Shown: positions 25,928 to 35,109 of the stretch, in pieces
Layout: each line of letters starts with the position of its first letter
How positions within the stretch are numbered: the stretch's first letter is position 1
Translations under genes and position numbers: made by a program
Assembly (NCBI RefSeq): GCF_016899855.1
Contig: NZ_JACJJG010000023.1
Span: 1-38,208 of the forward strand
Source: Marseilla massiliensis
GTDB lineage: Bacteria > Bacteroidota > Bacteroidia > Bacteroidales > Bacteroidaceae
Direction: 5' to 3'
DNA length: 38,208 bases
Notes under the pieces: generated by a model
Seen by the model: only the letters and a program-made list of their open reading frames with translations
Database searches by the model: none
Told to the model about the DNA's origin: nothing

Positions 25928-26257
25928 ATGAATTACGACCGCGAGATTCTTTTTATTCTTAATGAGGCCGGCACAAAGGGCTTGAGCGTACAGAAGATAG
26001 CCCGTCACGTATTCAACAACCACACCAACTTCTTCGAGTCAGTATCTTATGATGAAATACACAGGTGTGTGGCAGCATTCCTCAAGAGGAACAGCAGGAC
26101 GGCCGACTCAATTATAGAACGGACTGACGTTCGTGGCGTTTACCGAATTAACCTATTCAACACTTCCCGTCAATTATATTTTGACTTCAAGGATGAAGTG
26201 AAGGAAACAAATGAGGCGGAAAAGACTTGCGAAGACAAATCTTTGTCCTTATTTTAA
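25928..26257 (+). CDS. Small conserved-looking protein with winged-helix character
   Basis: A 109-residue protein that I cannot assign to a named family. The N-terminal 60 residues read like a helix-turn-helix (ILNEAGTKGLSVQKIARHVF, then SVSYDEIHRCVAAFLKRN). They are followed by a strand-like segment (RGVYRINL) of the kind that ends a winged-helix wing. The C-terminus is acidic and Lys-rich. It starts 15 bases past the terminator hairpin and ends 77 bases before xylB with no evident promoter between, so it may be cotranscribed with xylBA. A regulatory role is only a guess. Confidence 0.7.
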   Translation: MNYDREILFILNEAGTKGLSVQKIARHVFNNHTNFFESVSYDEIHRCVAAFLKRNSRTADSIIERTDVRGVYRINLFNTSRQLYFDFKDEVKETNEAEKTCEDKSLSLF

Positions 26258-26334
26258 GAATTTTAAGAAAAAACAAGCTGCTGAAAAGTAGGGAAACCGC
26301 TTTTCCATACGTATTCTAATAAAAACATTATTTT

Positions 26335-27834
26335 ATGTCAGGAAGATATTTGTTAGGTTTTGATGTGGGCAGCTCGTCGGTAAAGGCATCAATCGTTGAT
26401 GCAGACAGCGGCGTATGCGTGGCTTCCGCATTCTATCCGGAAAAAGAGGCTCCTATCATAGCCGTCAAGGCTGGATGGGCTGAGCAGGATCCGCAAATGT
26501 GGTGGGATAATGCTAAGTTGAGTCTGAAAAAAGTAATGGCGGACGCCTCGGTAAAAGGTGACGACATAAAGGCTATAGGCATTTCATACCAGATGCACGG
26601 TTTGGTGTGCGTAGACAAGGACTTGCAGGTATTGCGTCCGTCAATAATATGGTGTGACTCAAGGGCTGTGCCATATGGTGAAAAAGCTTTTCATGAGCTG
26701 GGGGCAGACATGTGTCTTGGTCATTTGCTTAATTCTCCGGGCAACTTTACGGCCGCTAAATTAGCGTGGGTGAAGGATAACGAGCCGGATTTGTTCGACA
26801 AGATATATAAAATCATGCTTCCCGGAGACTATATAGCCATGAAGTTGAGCGGTACCGTCAATACAACGATAAGCGGTCTTAGCGAAGGTATGTTCTGGGA
26901 TTTCAAGGCAAAGGATACGGCGGGTTTCCTGCTCGATTACTATGGATTCAGCAAGGATGTCATCGCCGATGTAGTGCCGACCTTCAGTGTTCAAGGCGAA
27001 GTAAGCGCCGAGGCTGCGGCTGAACTCGGGTTGAAAGAGGGAACGCCGATAAGTTATAGGGCCGGTGACCAGCCGAATAATGCATTAAGCCTTAATGTGT
27101 TCAATCCGGGCGAGATAGCCTCTACGGCAGGAACGTCAGGTGTGGTTTACGGTGTGTTGGGTGACGTCAATTATGATAAGCGCAGCCGTGTAAACACATT
27201 CGCCCATGTAAATTACACAAAGGATACAGACCGTCTCGGTGTGCTGTTATGCATAAACGGAACGGGCATATTGAACGCATGGGTACGTAGAACGGTAGCC
27301 CCGGAGGGAATTTCTTATTCGGAGATGAACGAAATGATGGCTTCTGTTCCCATCGGTAGTGATGGAGTGACGATAATCCCGTTCGGTAACGGTGCTGAAC
27401 GTGTGCTTGAGAATAAGGAGATAGGATGCTCGATACATGGCGTAAACTTCAACAAGCATGGCAAGGCACACATAATGCGTGCGGCTCAGGAGGGCATTGT
27501 GTTCAGCTTCTGTTACGGTATGGAGATAATGCAGCAGATGGGCATGGATATCAGAAAGATACATGCCGGTAAGGCTAATATGTTCCTTAGCGACATTTTC
27601 CGTAATACACTTGCTGGCGTAAGCGGCGCAACAATAGAGCTATATGAGACGGACGGAAGTGTAGGCGCGGCTAAGGGAGCAGGTATCGGTTGTGGCATAT
27701 ACAAGGACAATAACGAGGCTTTCGCGACGTTGAAGAAACTTGCTGTTATCGAACCTGACGAAAACAGGCGTAATGAATACCTTGAGGCTTACTCGTTATG
27801 GAAAGAAACGCTGCAAAATTCTGTCGATAAGTGA
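26335..27834 (+). CDS. xylB: Xylulokinase
   Basis: XylB phosphorylates D-xylulose to xylulose 5-phosphate, which enters the pentose phosphate pathway. The 499-residue FGGY-family kinase has the N-terminal phosphate-binding region GFDVGSSSVKASI (8-20), the MHGL motif (87-90) typical of xylulokinases, the catalytic Asp245 in AGDQPNNA, and the ATP-site TAGTSGVV stretch. It lies 61 bases upstream of xylA. No TAnnTTTG box was found directly upstream. Confidence 0.95.
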   Translation: MSGRYLLGFDVGSSSVKASIVDADSGVCVASAFYPEKEAPIIAVKAGWAEQDPQMWWDNAKLSLKKVMADASVKGDDIKAIGISYQMHGLVCVDKDLQVLRPSIIWCDSRAVPYGEKAFHELGADMCLGHLLNSPGNFTAAKLAWVKDNEPDLFDKIYKIMLPGDYIAMKLSGTVNTTISGLSEGMFWDFKAKDTAGFLLDYYGFSKDVIADVVPTFSVQGEVSAEAAAELGLKEGTPISYRAGDQPNNALSLNVFNPGEIASTAGTSGVVYGVLGDVNYDKRSRVNTFAHVNYTKDTDRLGVLLCINGTGILNAWVRRTVAPEGISYSEMNEMMASVPIGSDGVTIIPFGNGAERVLENKEIGCSIHGVNFNKHGKAHIMRAAQEGIVFSFCYGMEIMQQMGMDIRKIHAGKANMFLSDIFRNTLAGVSGATIELYETDGSVGAAKGAGIGCGIYKDNNEAFATLKKLAVIEPDENRRNEYLEAYSLWKETLQNSVDK

Positions 27835-27895
27835 TTTACATATAGAAAACTAACTTTTACTTTATAATATTAATAACCTATAAACATCAACTATT

Positions 27896-29212
27896 ATGGC
27901 TAAAGAGTATTTTCCGCAGATTGGAAAAATCAAGTATGAAGGTGCCGACAGCACAAATCCGTTAGCTTTTCACTATTATGATGCTGAAAAAGTTATAATG
28001 GGTAAGAAAATGAAAGACTGGTTGAAGTTCGCGATGGCATGGTGGCATACACTTGGCGCAGCAAGCGGTGACCAGTTTGGAGGCGGTACCCGTGTATATC
28101 CTTGGGATGAGAAGGCTGATGCAGTTGAGCGTGCCAAGGACAAAATGGATGCAGGTTTCGAGATTATGGAAAAACTCGGAATAGAATATTTCTGCTTCCA
28201 TGATGTTGACCTTGTTGATGAAGGCGACACAATTGAAGAGTATGAGGCACGCATGAACGCTATCACAGATTATGCTCTCGAGAAGATGAAGGGTACGAAT
28301 ATCAAGAACTTGTGGGGTACCGCTAATGTGTTCGGAAACAAGCGCTACATGAACGGAGCTGCAACAAATCCTGATTTCGACGTTGTTGCGCGTGCTGCAG
28401 TCCAGATAAAGAACGCTATCGATGCAACGATCAAGCTCGGTGGAGCAAATTATGTGTTCTGGGGCGGCCGTGAGGGTTACATGAGTCTTCTTAATACACA
28501 GATGCAGCGCGAGAAGGAACATCTGGCAACAATGCTGAAGGCGGCACGTGATTACGCTCGTTCTAAAGGCTTTACCGGAACATTCCTTATCGAGCCTAAA
28601 CCAATGGAGCCGACAAAGCATCAGTATGATGTTGACACTGAAACGGTTATCGGATTCCTCCGTGCTCATGGACTGGAAAAAGACTTCAAGGTAAACATTG
28701 AGGTTAACCATGCAACTCTTGCAGGCCATACATTCGAACATGAATTGGCTGTTGCTGTTGACAACGGAATGCTTGGAAGCATTGACGCCAACCGTGGTGA
28801 TTACCAGAACGGATGGGATACAGACCAATTCCCGATTGATAATTGGGAACTGACCCAGGCTATGATGCAGATAATACGTAACGGTGGCCTCGGAAATGGT
28901 GGTTCTAACTTTGACGCAAAGATTCGCCGTAACTCAACAGATCTTGAGGACATCTTCATTGCTCATATCAGTGGCATGGATGCAATGGCACGTGCTTTGG
29001 AAAATGCAGCTAACTTGATTGAGAAGTCGCCTATCTGCAATATGGTTAAGGAGCGTTATGCTTCATTTGATTCAGGTAAAGGCAAGGAGTTTGAGGAAGG
29101 CAAACTTTCACTTGAAGATGTAGTTGCTTATGCAAAGACAGTAGGCGAACCGAAACAAACTTCAGGCAAACAAGAGTTATATGAAACTATTGTAAGCTGG
29201 TATTGCAAATAA
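27896..29212 (+). CDS. xylA: Xylose isomerase (class II)
   Basis: XylA converts D-xylose to D-xylulose. The 438-residue length is that of the class II enzymes. Active-site features are His102 and Asp105 (FCFHDVDL), the metal-site Glu of [12 protein letters not shown], and the [10 protein letters not shown] and SIDANRGD stretches. It resembles the Prevotella ruminicola and Piromyces enzymes closely by memory, which supports the organism assignment. A strong terminator follows. Confidence 0.97.
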   Translation: MAKEYFPQIGKIKYEGADSTNPLAFHYYDAEKVIMGKKMKDWLKFAMAWWHTLGAASGDQFGGGTRVYPWDEKADAVERAKDKMDAGFEIMEKLGIEYFCFHDVDLVDEGDTIEEYEARMNAITDYALEKMKGTNIKNLWGTANVFGNKRYMNGAATNPDFDVVARAAVQIKNAIDATIKLGGANYVFWGGREGYMSLLNTQMQREKEHLATMLKAARDYARSKGFTGTFLIEPKPMEPTKHQYDVDTETVIGFLRAHGLEKDFKVNIEVNHATLAGHTFEHELAVAVDNGMLGSIDANRGDYQNGWDTDQFPIDNWELTQAMMQIIRNGGLGNGGSNFDAKIRRNSTDLEDIFIAHISGMDAMARALENAANLIEKSPICNMVKERYASFDSGKGKEFEEGKLSLEDVVAYAKTVGEPKQTSGKQELYETIVSWYCK

Positions 29213-29274
29213 TTTGCCAAATTTACGTTTCATAATGTCATGATTGCCAACAATGTTGACAATAGGCTATTATT

Positions 29275-29305
29275 AAAGGCGGAATAAAAAATTCCGCCTT
29301 TTTTT
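29275..29305 (+). terminator. Rho-independent terminator of xylBA
   Basis: A perfect 11-bp stem (AAAGGCGGAAT, 29275-29285, with 29291-29301) and an AAAAA loop, ending in a run of T. Confidence 0.92.
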
Positions 29306-29337
29306 GTATTTTGTTTCATAAAGTATTCTTTTTTTAC

Positions 29338-29345
29338 TAACTTTG
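29338..29345 (+). promoter_or_regulatory. Promoter -7 box of the GDP-fucose operon
   Basis: TAACTTTG matches TAnnTTTG, 28 bases before the manC ATG. TTTC lies 20 bases upstream in the -33 position (one mismatch). Confidence 0.6.
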
Positions 29346-29373
29346 TCTCTGTTTTTATATTAGTTTTAAATTT

Positions 29374-30444
29374 ATGGCTTATTCAAACAATCATTTAGTC
29401 ATAATGGCCGGTGGCGTAGGAAGCCGCTTCTGGCCAATGAGCACAACATCAAAACCTAAACAGTTTATAGACGTATTAGGCACGGGTCGTTCTTTATTAC
29501 AATTAACTTTCGACAGATTCGAAGGTGTTTGTGTTCCTGAGAATGTATGGGTGGTAACAAGTGCTGCCTATAAAGATTTGGTTAGTGAGCAGCTACCCGA
29601 AATTCCGCAAGGCAATATTCTTTGTGAGCCATGCAGGCGTAATACCGCTCCATGTATCGCATACGTAAGTTGGAGGATAAAGGCTAAAGACCGTAATGCG
29701 AACATTGTGGTATCGCCAAGTGACCATATCGTGATGAACGCTGAAGAGTTCCGCCGTGTAGTAAAGCAATGCCTTAACTTTGCAAGCGAGACAGATGCAA
29801 TAATAACACTTGGCATGAAGCCGACCCGTCCGGAGACAGGATACGGATATATTCAAGCGGACTTGTCGTCAAGTTCACCACGTAACAAGGAAATATACCG
29901 TGTGGATTCGTTCAGGGAAAAGCCAGATTATGATACAGCTACGAAATACATCAAGAATAAGAGCTATTTTTGGAATGCCGGTATTTTTATCTGGAATGTA
30001 AATACGATTGTAAATGCGTTCAGAATTTACCAGCCTTCTATGAGTAGGATTTTCGAAAGCATGTTGCCGTTGTACGGAACATCGAAAGAGCAGGATGAAA
30101 TAGATAAGAGATTTCCTGAGTGCGAGAATATCTCAGTAGATTATGCTATTATGGAAAAAGCTGAAGAGATATTTGTATGTCCGGCTGATTTCGGATGGAG
30201 CGATTTGGGTACATGGGGTTCATTATTGGCACAGACCAAGAAAGACCTTTATGGTAATGGAGTGATTGGCGATAATGTGTCATTGTATGATACCCATAAT
30301 TGCATTATCCATACTTTGGACAAAAAGAAAGTTGTAGTGCAAGGTCTTGATGGATATATTGTCGCAGAGAAAAATGATAAATTGCTTATATGCAAGCTTT
30401 CAGAGGAACAGCGCATAAAGCAATTCTCGGAAGGAGATATATAA
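29374..30444 (+). CDS. manC: Mannose-1-phosphate guanylyltransferase
   Basis: ManC makes GDP-mannose from mannose 1-phosphate and GTP. The 356-residue protein has the nucleotidyltransferase start MAGGVGSRFWPMS (11-23), with PKQF after it, plus SPSDH, FREKPD and WNAGIFIW further on. The C-terminal phosphomannose isomerase domain of bifunctional enzymes is absent, so it is the single-function form. It is first in a three-gene operon making GDP-L-fucose. Confidence 0.95.
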   Translation: MAYSNNHLVIMAGGVGSRFWPMSTTSKPKQFIDVLGTGRSLLQLTFDRFEGVCVPENVWVVTSAAYKDLVSEQLPEIPQGNILCEPCRRNTAPCIAYVSWRIKAKDRNANIVVSPSDHIVMNAEEFRRVVKQCLNFASETDAIITLGMKPTRPETGYGYIQADLSSSSPRNKEIYRVDSFREKPDYDTATKYIKNKSYFWNAGIFIWNVNTIVNAFRIYQPSMSRIFESMLPLYGTSKEQDEIDKRFPECENISVDYAIMEKAEEIFVCPADFGWSDLGTWGSLLAQTKKDLYGNGVIGDNVSLYDTHNCIIHTLDKKKVVVQGLDGYIVAEKNDKLLICKLSEEQRIKQFSEGDI

Positions 30445-30477
30445 ACCAACATTTTAAAACTTATATTTGGTAGGAAA

Positions 30478-31563
30478 ATGAAAAAAAACGTTGCATTAAT
30501 TACTGGTATTACAGGTCAGGATGGTTCTTACCTGGCTGAGTTCCTTATTGAGAAAGGTTATGAGGTACATGGATTGTTACGCCGCTCATCATCGTTCAAT
30601 ACAGGCAGAATAGAACATCTGTATCTGGATGAGTGGGTGAGGGACATGAAGAAATCACGTTTGGTCAATCTGCATTGGGCAGATATGACGGACTCTTCGT
30701 CATTGATTCGAATTATAGGTGAAACCAAGCCTACCGAGATTTATAATCTTGCGGCCCAAAGCCATGTAAAAGTTTCTTTTGACGTACCCGAATATACCGC
30801 AGACACAGATGCTGTAGGTGTATTGCGTCTGCTTGAGGCTGTGCGTATCTGTGGTCTTGAGAAAACTTGTCGCATATACCAAGCCTCTACTTCAGAGTTG
30901 TACGGTAAAGTGCAGGAGGTTCCACAAAGCGAGACGACACCTTTTTATCCACGTTCTCCATATTCAGTTGCAAAGCTCTACGGCTTTTGGATAATGAAAA
31001 ACTATCGTGAAAGTTACGGAATGTTCTGTTGTAATGGAATATTGTTCAATCATGAGAGTGAGCGAAGGGGAGAGAACTTCGTCACCCGTAAGATAACCCT
31101 TGCGGCATGCCGTATTGTACAGGGTTATCAGGACAAGCTTTATCTTGGTAATCTTGATGCTCGCCGTGACTGGGGATATGCACGTGATTATGTTGAGTGC
31201 ATGTGGCTTATACTTCAGCAGCCAGAGCCTGAGGATTTCGTTATTGCTACCGGAGAGATGCATACGGTGCGTGAATTCTGTACATTGGCGTTTAAGGCTG
31301 CCGGAGTGGAGCTCCGTTGGGAAGGCGAAGGCGTCAATGAGAAAGGTATAGATGTAAATACCGGTAAGGTGCTCGTTGAGGTGGATCCAAAGTATTTCCG
31401 TCCATGCGAGGTCGATCAGCTGTTGGGTAATCCCGCAAAGGCTAAGAAGGTATTGGGATGGAATCCGACAAAGACATCGTTTAATGATTTGATCAGAATT
31501 ATGGTAGAGCATGACATGAAGTTTGTCAAGAAACTTTATATCAAGGCCCAAATGGCAGAATAA
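30478..31563 (+). CDS. gmd: GDP-mannose 4,6-dehydratase
   Basis: Gmd converts GDP-mannose to GDP-4-keto-6-deoxymannose using bound NADP. The 361-residue short-chain dehydrogenase has [13 protein letters not shown] (10-22), the NADP-binding [11 protein letters not shown] (35-45), the catalytic STSELYG (Thr138, Glu140) and YSVAK (Tyr162, Lys166), and [12 protein letters not shown] near the end of the domain. It starts 33 bases after manC and ends two bases before fcl. Confidence 0.97.
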   Translation: MKKNVALITGITGQDGSYLAEFLIEKGYEVHGLLRRSSSFNTGRIEHLYLDEWVRDMKKSRLVNLHWADMTDSSSLIRIIGETKPTEIYNLAAQSHVKVSFDVPEYTADTDAVGVLRLLEAVRICGLEKTCRIYQASTSELYGKVQEVPQSETTPFYPRSPYSVAKLYGFWIMKNYRESYGMFCCNGILFNHESERRGENFVTRKITLAACRIVQGYQDKLYLGNLDARRDWGYARDYVECMWLILQQPEPEDFVIATGEMHTVREFCTLAFKAAGVELRWEGEGVNEKGIDVNTGKVLVEVDPKYFRPCEVDQLLGNPAKAKKVLGWNPTKTSFNDLIRIMVEHDMKFVKKLYIKAQMAE

Positions 31564-31565
31564 TC

Positions 31566-32666
31566 ATGTTAGACAAAAATTCAAAAATATATGTTGCCGG
31601 ACACCACGGACTTGTGGGTTCGGCAATTTGGAATAACCTGAAATCTCGTGGTTATAACAATCTGGTTGGCCGCAGCCATAAAGAACTTGACTTGCTTGAC
31701 CCTATTGCAGTAAGGAATTTTTTTGATGATGAGCAGCCTGACGCAGTTGTGCTTGCCGCAGCCCATGTCGGCGGAATTATGGCAAACCTGAATTACAGGG
31801 CAGATTTCATTTACCAGAATCTTCAGATACAACAGAACGTGATAGGCGAGAGCTTTCGCCACAATGTCAAGAAATTGTTGTTTTTAGGCAGTACGTGCAT
31901 TTATCCACGCATGGCGCCACAGCCTATGAAGGAGGAATCGTTACTTACTTCGGAACTTGAGTATACTAACGAGCCGTATGCAATAGCTAAGATTGCCGGG
32001 TTGAAGATGTGTGAGAGTTTCAGTTTGCAATACGGGTGCAACTATATAGCCGTTATGCCGACCAATCTTTATGGCCCGAACGATAACTTCCATCTTGAAA
32101 ACAGCCATGTTTTGCCTGCTATGATACGTAAGGTGCATCTGGCAAAATGCCTGAATGAATGTGATTGGGATGCGGTTCGTAAGGATATTAACTTGCGTCC
32201 TGTTGAAGGCGTCGACGGTTCAAATACCGACGATGAGATTCTTGCCGAACTTTCTAAATTCGGTATAACCCCGGAGGCTGTGACTTTATGGGGTACCGGA
32301 AAGCCTATGCGTGAGTTCCTGTGGAGCGAGGAGATGGCAGACGCAAGCGTCCATGTTCTACTTAACGTTGACTTCAAGGACACTTATGCCCATGGTGACA
32401 AGGAGGTAAGAAACTGTCATATAAATGTGGGTACAGGCAAGGAGTTAAGCATAAAAGAGCTGGCAGAGAAGGTTGTTAGGGAAGTTGGCTTCAAGGGAGA
32501 ACTGAGATGGGATACATCAAAACCCGACGGTACTCCACGCAAGCTTACCGACGTGACAAAGCTCAATAACCTCGGGTGGCATCATAAGGTCGAGATTGAC
32601 GAGGGTGTGCATAGGCTTTATGAATGGTATAAACTCGGAATTTGTATCAATCATCAGACAAATTGA
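31566..32666 (+). CDS. fcl: GDP-L-fucose synthase
   Basis: Fcl (WcaG) epimerises and reduces the Gmd product to GDP-L-fucose, the donor for fucosylated surface glycans and glycoproteins in Bacteroidales. The 366-residue protein has the NADP motif AGHHGLVGSA (11-20), Ser109 and Cys111 in GSTCIYP, Tyr138 and Lys142 (YAIAK), and His181 in NSHVLP, all equivalent to E. coli active-site residues. It is about 45 residues longer than the E. coli enzyme because of an insert around 197-240 (DWDAVRKDINLRPVEG region). This longer form is common in Bacteroidetes. Confidence 0.96.
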   Translation: MLDKNSKIYVAGHHGLVGSAIWNNLKSRGYNNLVGRSHKELDLLDPIAVRNFFDDEQPDAVVLAAAHVGGIMANLNYRADFIYQNLQIQQNVIGESFRHNVKKLLFLGSTCIYPRMAPQPMKEESLLTSELEYTNEPYAIAKIAGLKMCESFSLQYGCNYIAVMPTNLYGPNDNFHLENSHVLPAMIRKVHLAKCLNECDWDAVRKDINLRPVEGVDGSNTDDEILAELSKFGITPEAVTLWGTGKPMREFLWSEEMADASVHVLLNVDFKDTYAHGDKEVRNCHINVGTGKELSIKELAEKVVREVGFKGELRWDTSKPDGTPRKLTDVTKLNNLGWHHKVEIDEGVHRLYEWYKLGICINHQTN

Positions 32667-32744
32667 ATTAGAAATAAAGGATGGAGTTAAGACAGGATGG
32701 TATTTATGGTGGATATTGTCTTGATTTTTGGCTTCTAAACCTTA

Positions 32745-32795
32745 AAATAAACAGCAAGGGGATGAACATTCAGTTCATCCCCTTGCTGTTTATTT
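32745..32795. terminator. Bidirectional terminator between fcl and rng
   Basis: A perfect 23-bp stem (32745-32767 with 32773-32795) and a 5-base loop, A-rich on one side and T-rich on the other, so it works for both convergent genes. The right arm includes the rng stop codon. Confidence 0.93.
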
Positions 32796-34364
32796 AGTTT
32801 CGATCTCTTCCTTCATGTCGATAAAATGCTTCTCGCTGTCATAGAATTCATATTGCAAGAATGCCATTTTCTGTGAAGGAACAATGTGCACTCCACGTCC
32901 GTATCTGACTTGCCATTTTCTCTTCAGGCTTATGAGCCCTTGGTTTATGTAGGCGGCTACGTAGGGGTGTACGTGCAGATAGAATTTCTTTACGCCTATC
33001 TTGTTGACTAATCGGTCAATCTTTCTCTCCAACTGGTCTACGAAAAGGATACTTGACTTTATTTTCCCGGTTCCGAAGCAGGTTGGGCAGGTTTCTTCAA
33101 CATTTACGTCTATTGCGGGCCGGACTCTCTGTCTTGTTATTTGCATCAGTCCGAATTTGCTTAGTGGCAGAATGTTGTGCCGTGCACGGTCCTTTTGCAT
33201 ATTCTTGCACATGCGCTCGTATAACATCTGTCTGTCTTCGGCGAGGTTCATGTCGATGAAGTCTACGACGATGATACCTCCCATGTCCCTTAAGCGCAGT
33301 TGCCGTGCCAATTCGTCCGCGGCCCCGAGGTTCACGTCAAGTGCATTGGCTTCTTGGCCGTTAGCCGAGCGTGTGCGGTTGCCGCTGTTTACGTCTACAA
33401 CGTGTAGCGCCTCTGTATGTTCGATGATGAGGTAGGCGCCATGCTTGTAGTTTACGATTTTACCGAAGCTTGATTTTATCTGCTTGGTGATATTAAAATT
33501 ATCAAAAATAGGCACGTTTCCCGTGTACATCTTCACTATGCCGGCCTTTTCAGGCGCGATTAACGTGACATAGTGTTTCACTTCCTTGTATACCTCTTCG
33601 TCGTTTACGTATATGTTTTCGTATGACGGATTGAACAGGTCGCGCAATAAGGCTACGACCCTGCTTGTTTCCTCATAAACGAGTTGAGGCCGTTTTTCCG
33701 TTTTCTGTACTTTGGTGATGGCATCCTCCCAACGCTTCAAAAGGATTTTCAGTTCGGTGTCGAGCTCTGCCACCCGTTTGCCTTCAGCCACGGTGCGCAC
33801 GATTATGCCAAAGTTTTTCGGCTTTATGCTGTTTATCAGTTGCTTTAACCGTGCGCGCTCCTCGCCGCTTTTGATTTTTGAAGAAACCGAAACTTTATCG
33901 TTGAAAGGTATTAGAACCAAGTATCGTCCCGCAAAACTCAGTTCTCCCGTGAGTCGCGGTCCTTTTGTCGAAATAGGTTCCTTTACTATTTGCACCATCA
34001 CTTCCTGTCCCACGTGCAGTGTGTTCTGTATGCTGCCGTCCTTCTTTAGGTCGGGCAGGCGTGTGGCTTTTGAGAAAGGATAAAGTTTCTTCCTGTCGCT
34101 CTGAACCTGTTTCAGGTACTTTTCGTAAGAGCTGAATTGACTTCCCAAGTCAAGATAATGCAGAAAGGCGTCGCGTTCGAACCCCACATCCACAAAGCAG
34201 GCATTGAGCCCCGGCATTAGTTTTTTTACTTTTGCCATGTAGATGTTGCCAACCGAGAAAGATGCCGAGCGCTGCTCGGTCTGATACTCTACCAGATTCT
34301 TGTCTTCCAGCAGGGCAATCGAGATCTCTTTCTGTTGGACGTCAATTACTACTTCGCTGGTCAT
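32790..34364 (-). CDS. rng: Ribonuclease G/E family endoribonuclease
   Basis: An RNase G-like endonuclease that trims rRNA precursors and turns over mRNA. The 524-residue protein has an N-terminal S1 RNA-binding domain (about 38-130) with a Lys-rich insert (79-110), catalytic Mg-binding Asp324 (VVDVNSGNR) and Asp368 (VVDFIDM), and the zinc-link CPTC (426-429). The long C-terminal scaffold of RNase E is absent. I use the ATG at 34362-34364; a TTG 36 bases upstream would add 12 residues with no family support. It follows the small basic protein and HU on the same strand, with a hairpin between. Confidence 0.95.
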   Translation of the reverse strand: MTSEVVIDVQQKEISIALLEDKNLVEYQTEQRSASFSVGNIYMAKVKKLMPGLNACFVDVGFERDAFLHYLDLGSQFSSYEKYLKQVQSDRKKLYPFSKATRLPDLKKDGSIQNTLHVGQEVMVQIVKEPISTKGPRLTGELSFAGRYLVLIPFNDKVSVSSKIKSGEERARLKQLINSIKPKNFGIIVRTVAEGKRVAELDTELKILLKRWEDAITKVQKTEKRPQLVYEETSRVVALLRDLFNPSYENIYVNDEEVYKEVKHYVTLIAPEKAGIVKMYTGNVPIFDNFNITKQIKSSFGKIVNYKHGAYLIIEHTEALHVVDVNSGNRTRSANGQEANALDVNLGAADELARQLRLRDMGGIIVVDFIDMNLAEDRQMLYERMCKNMQKDRARHNILPLSKFGLMQITRQRVRPAIDVNVEETCPTCFGTGKIKSSILFVDQLERKIDRLVNKIGVKKFYLHVHPYVAAYINQGLISLKRKWQVRYGRGVHIVPSQKMAFLQYEFYDSEKHFIDMKEEIETK

Positions 34365-34400
34365 TTCCGATTGTTTGAACTTAGTTTTGTCAAAGAACAA

Positions 34401-34440
34401 GGCATGCCGGCATTTCTTGTCGCAAGCATGCCGGCATGCC
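34401..34440 (-). terminator. Hairpin between the small basic protein gene and rng
   Basis: A perfect 13-bp GC-rich stem (GGCATGCCGGCAT, 34401-34413, with 34428-34440) and a 14-base loop, then CCTTGTTCTTT in the minus direction. It may attenuate transcription into rng or stabilise the short upstream mRNA. A second stem GTCTGG/CCAGAC sits at 34447-34462. Confidence 0.6.
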
Positions 34441-34475
34441 CTTGCAGTCTGGGCTGCCAGACTTCAGGCTAATGC

Positions 34476-34565
34476 TTACTTGCTCTTGTGCCTGTTCTTT
34501 CTTAATCTTTTCTTACGCTTGTGTGTTGCCATCTTGTGGCCCTTTTTCTTTTTACCGTTTGGCAT
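34476..34565 (-). CDS. AURKAIP1/COX24-like small basic protein (29 aa)
   Basis: A 29-residue protein in which about 16 residues are Lys, Arg or His, beginning MPNGKKKKGHKMATHK. Very similar short proteins in Bacteroidetes are annotated as AURKAIP1/COX24-domain proteins. That domain occurs in a mitochondrial small-subunit ribosomal protein, so binding to the ribosome is likely but inferred. It lies between HU and rng on the same strand, a sensible place for a translation-linked protein. Short length limits confidence, but the composition and the match to a recurring Bacteroidetes protein are convincing. Confidence 0.82.
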   Translation of the reverse strand: MPNGKKKKGHKMATHKRKKRLRKNRHKSK

Positions 34566-34610
34566 AGTTTATAAGTTTTAAAAGTTATGTGATATTAATG
34601 AAAATCCCGG

Positions 34611-34892
34611 TTACTCGCCTTTCATCTTGGCTACGAAACTTTTTGCCGGCTTGAAGCTGGGGAAGTCGTGCTCCTTGATTTCTATGGTGAGGTTCTTTGA
34701 TATGTCGCGTGCCGTTTTCTTGGCCCTGTGTTTCACTACGAAGCTACCGAAACCGCGCAGGTACACATTTTCTTTCTTTTCCAGCAGGCTGTTCTTTATA
34801 ACTTCCATAAACGCCTCAACTGTCGCTGAAACGTCCTTTTTCGTGATTCCGGTAGTGCTCACGATTTCTTCTATTATATCTGCTTTAGTCAT
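34611..34892 (-). CDS. HU/IHF-family DNA-binding protein
   Basis: A 93-residue histone-like protein that bends and compacts DNA as a dimer. It shows the usual start (MTKADIIEEI), the helix pair, the GFGSFVVKHR signature and the C-terminal PSFKPAKSFVAKMK. In the DNA-binding arm, where many HU proteins have R-N-P-x-T-G, this one reads RDISKNLT, so the intercalating Pro is missing; related Bacteroidetes proteins look similar. Its own promoter lies upstream. Confidence 0.94.
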   Translation of the reverse strand: MTKADIIEEIVSTTGITKKDVSATVEAFMEVIKNSLLEKKENVYLRGFGSFVVKHRAKKTARDISKNLTIEIKEHDFPSFKPAKSFVAKMKGE

Positions 34893-34946
34893 ATTATATA
34901 TGTGTATTTACTGTTATTGTTTCTTCTGCATCCGTTTTTGAGCTTG

Positions 34947-34954
34947 CAAATATA
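34947..34954 (-). promoter_or_regulatory. Promoter -7 box of the HU gene
   Basis: On the minus strand this is TATATTTG followed by C. TTTC occurs 20 bases upstream, a one-mismatch -33 element. The HU ATG is 54 bases downstream. Confidence 0.65.
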
Positions 34955-35109
34955 CTGCTTTTTGTCGTGATACGGAAATATATTTTGCTTTTTTTGATAA
35001 TTTGGAGCCTAAAAATGCCTATGAATCACGTAGTTACGTCGTCGTTGGCATATGGCTGTCAATGTTGCGTGTTATCGCGTCTTTAGCGGCGTGGCGTGGC
35101 GCTTGATGT

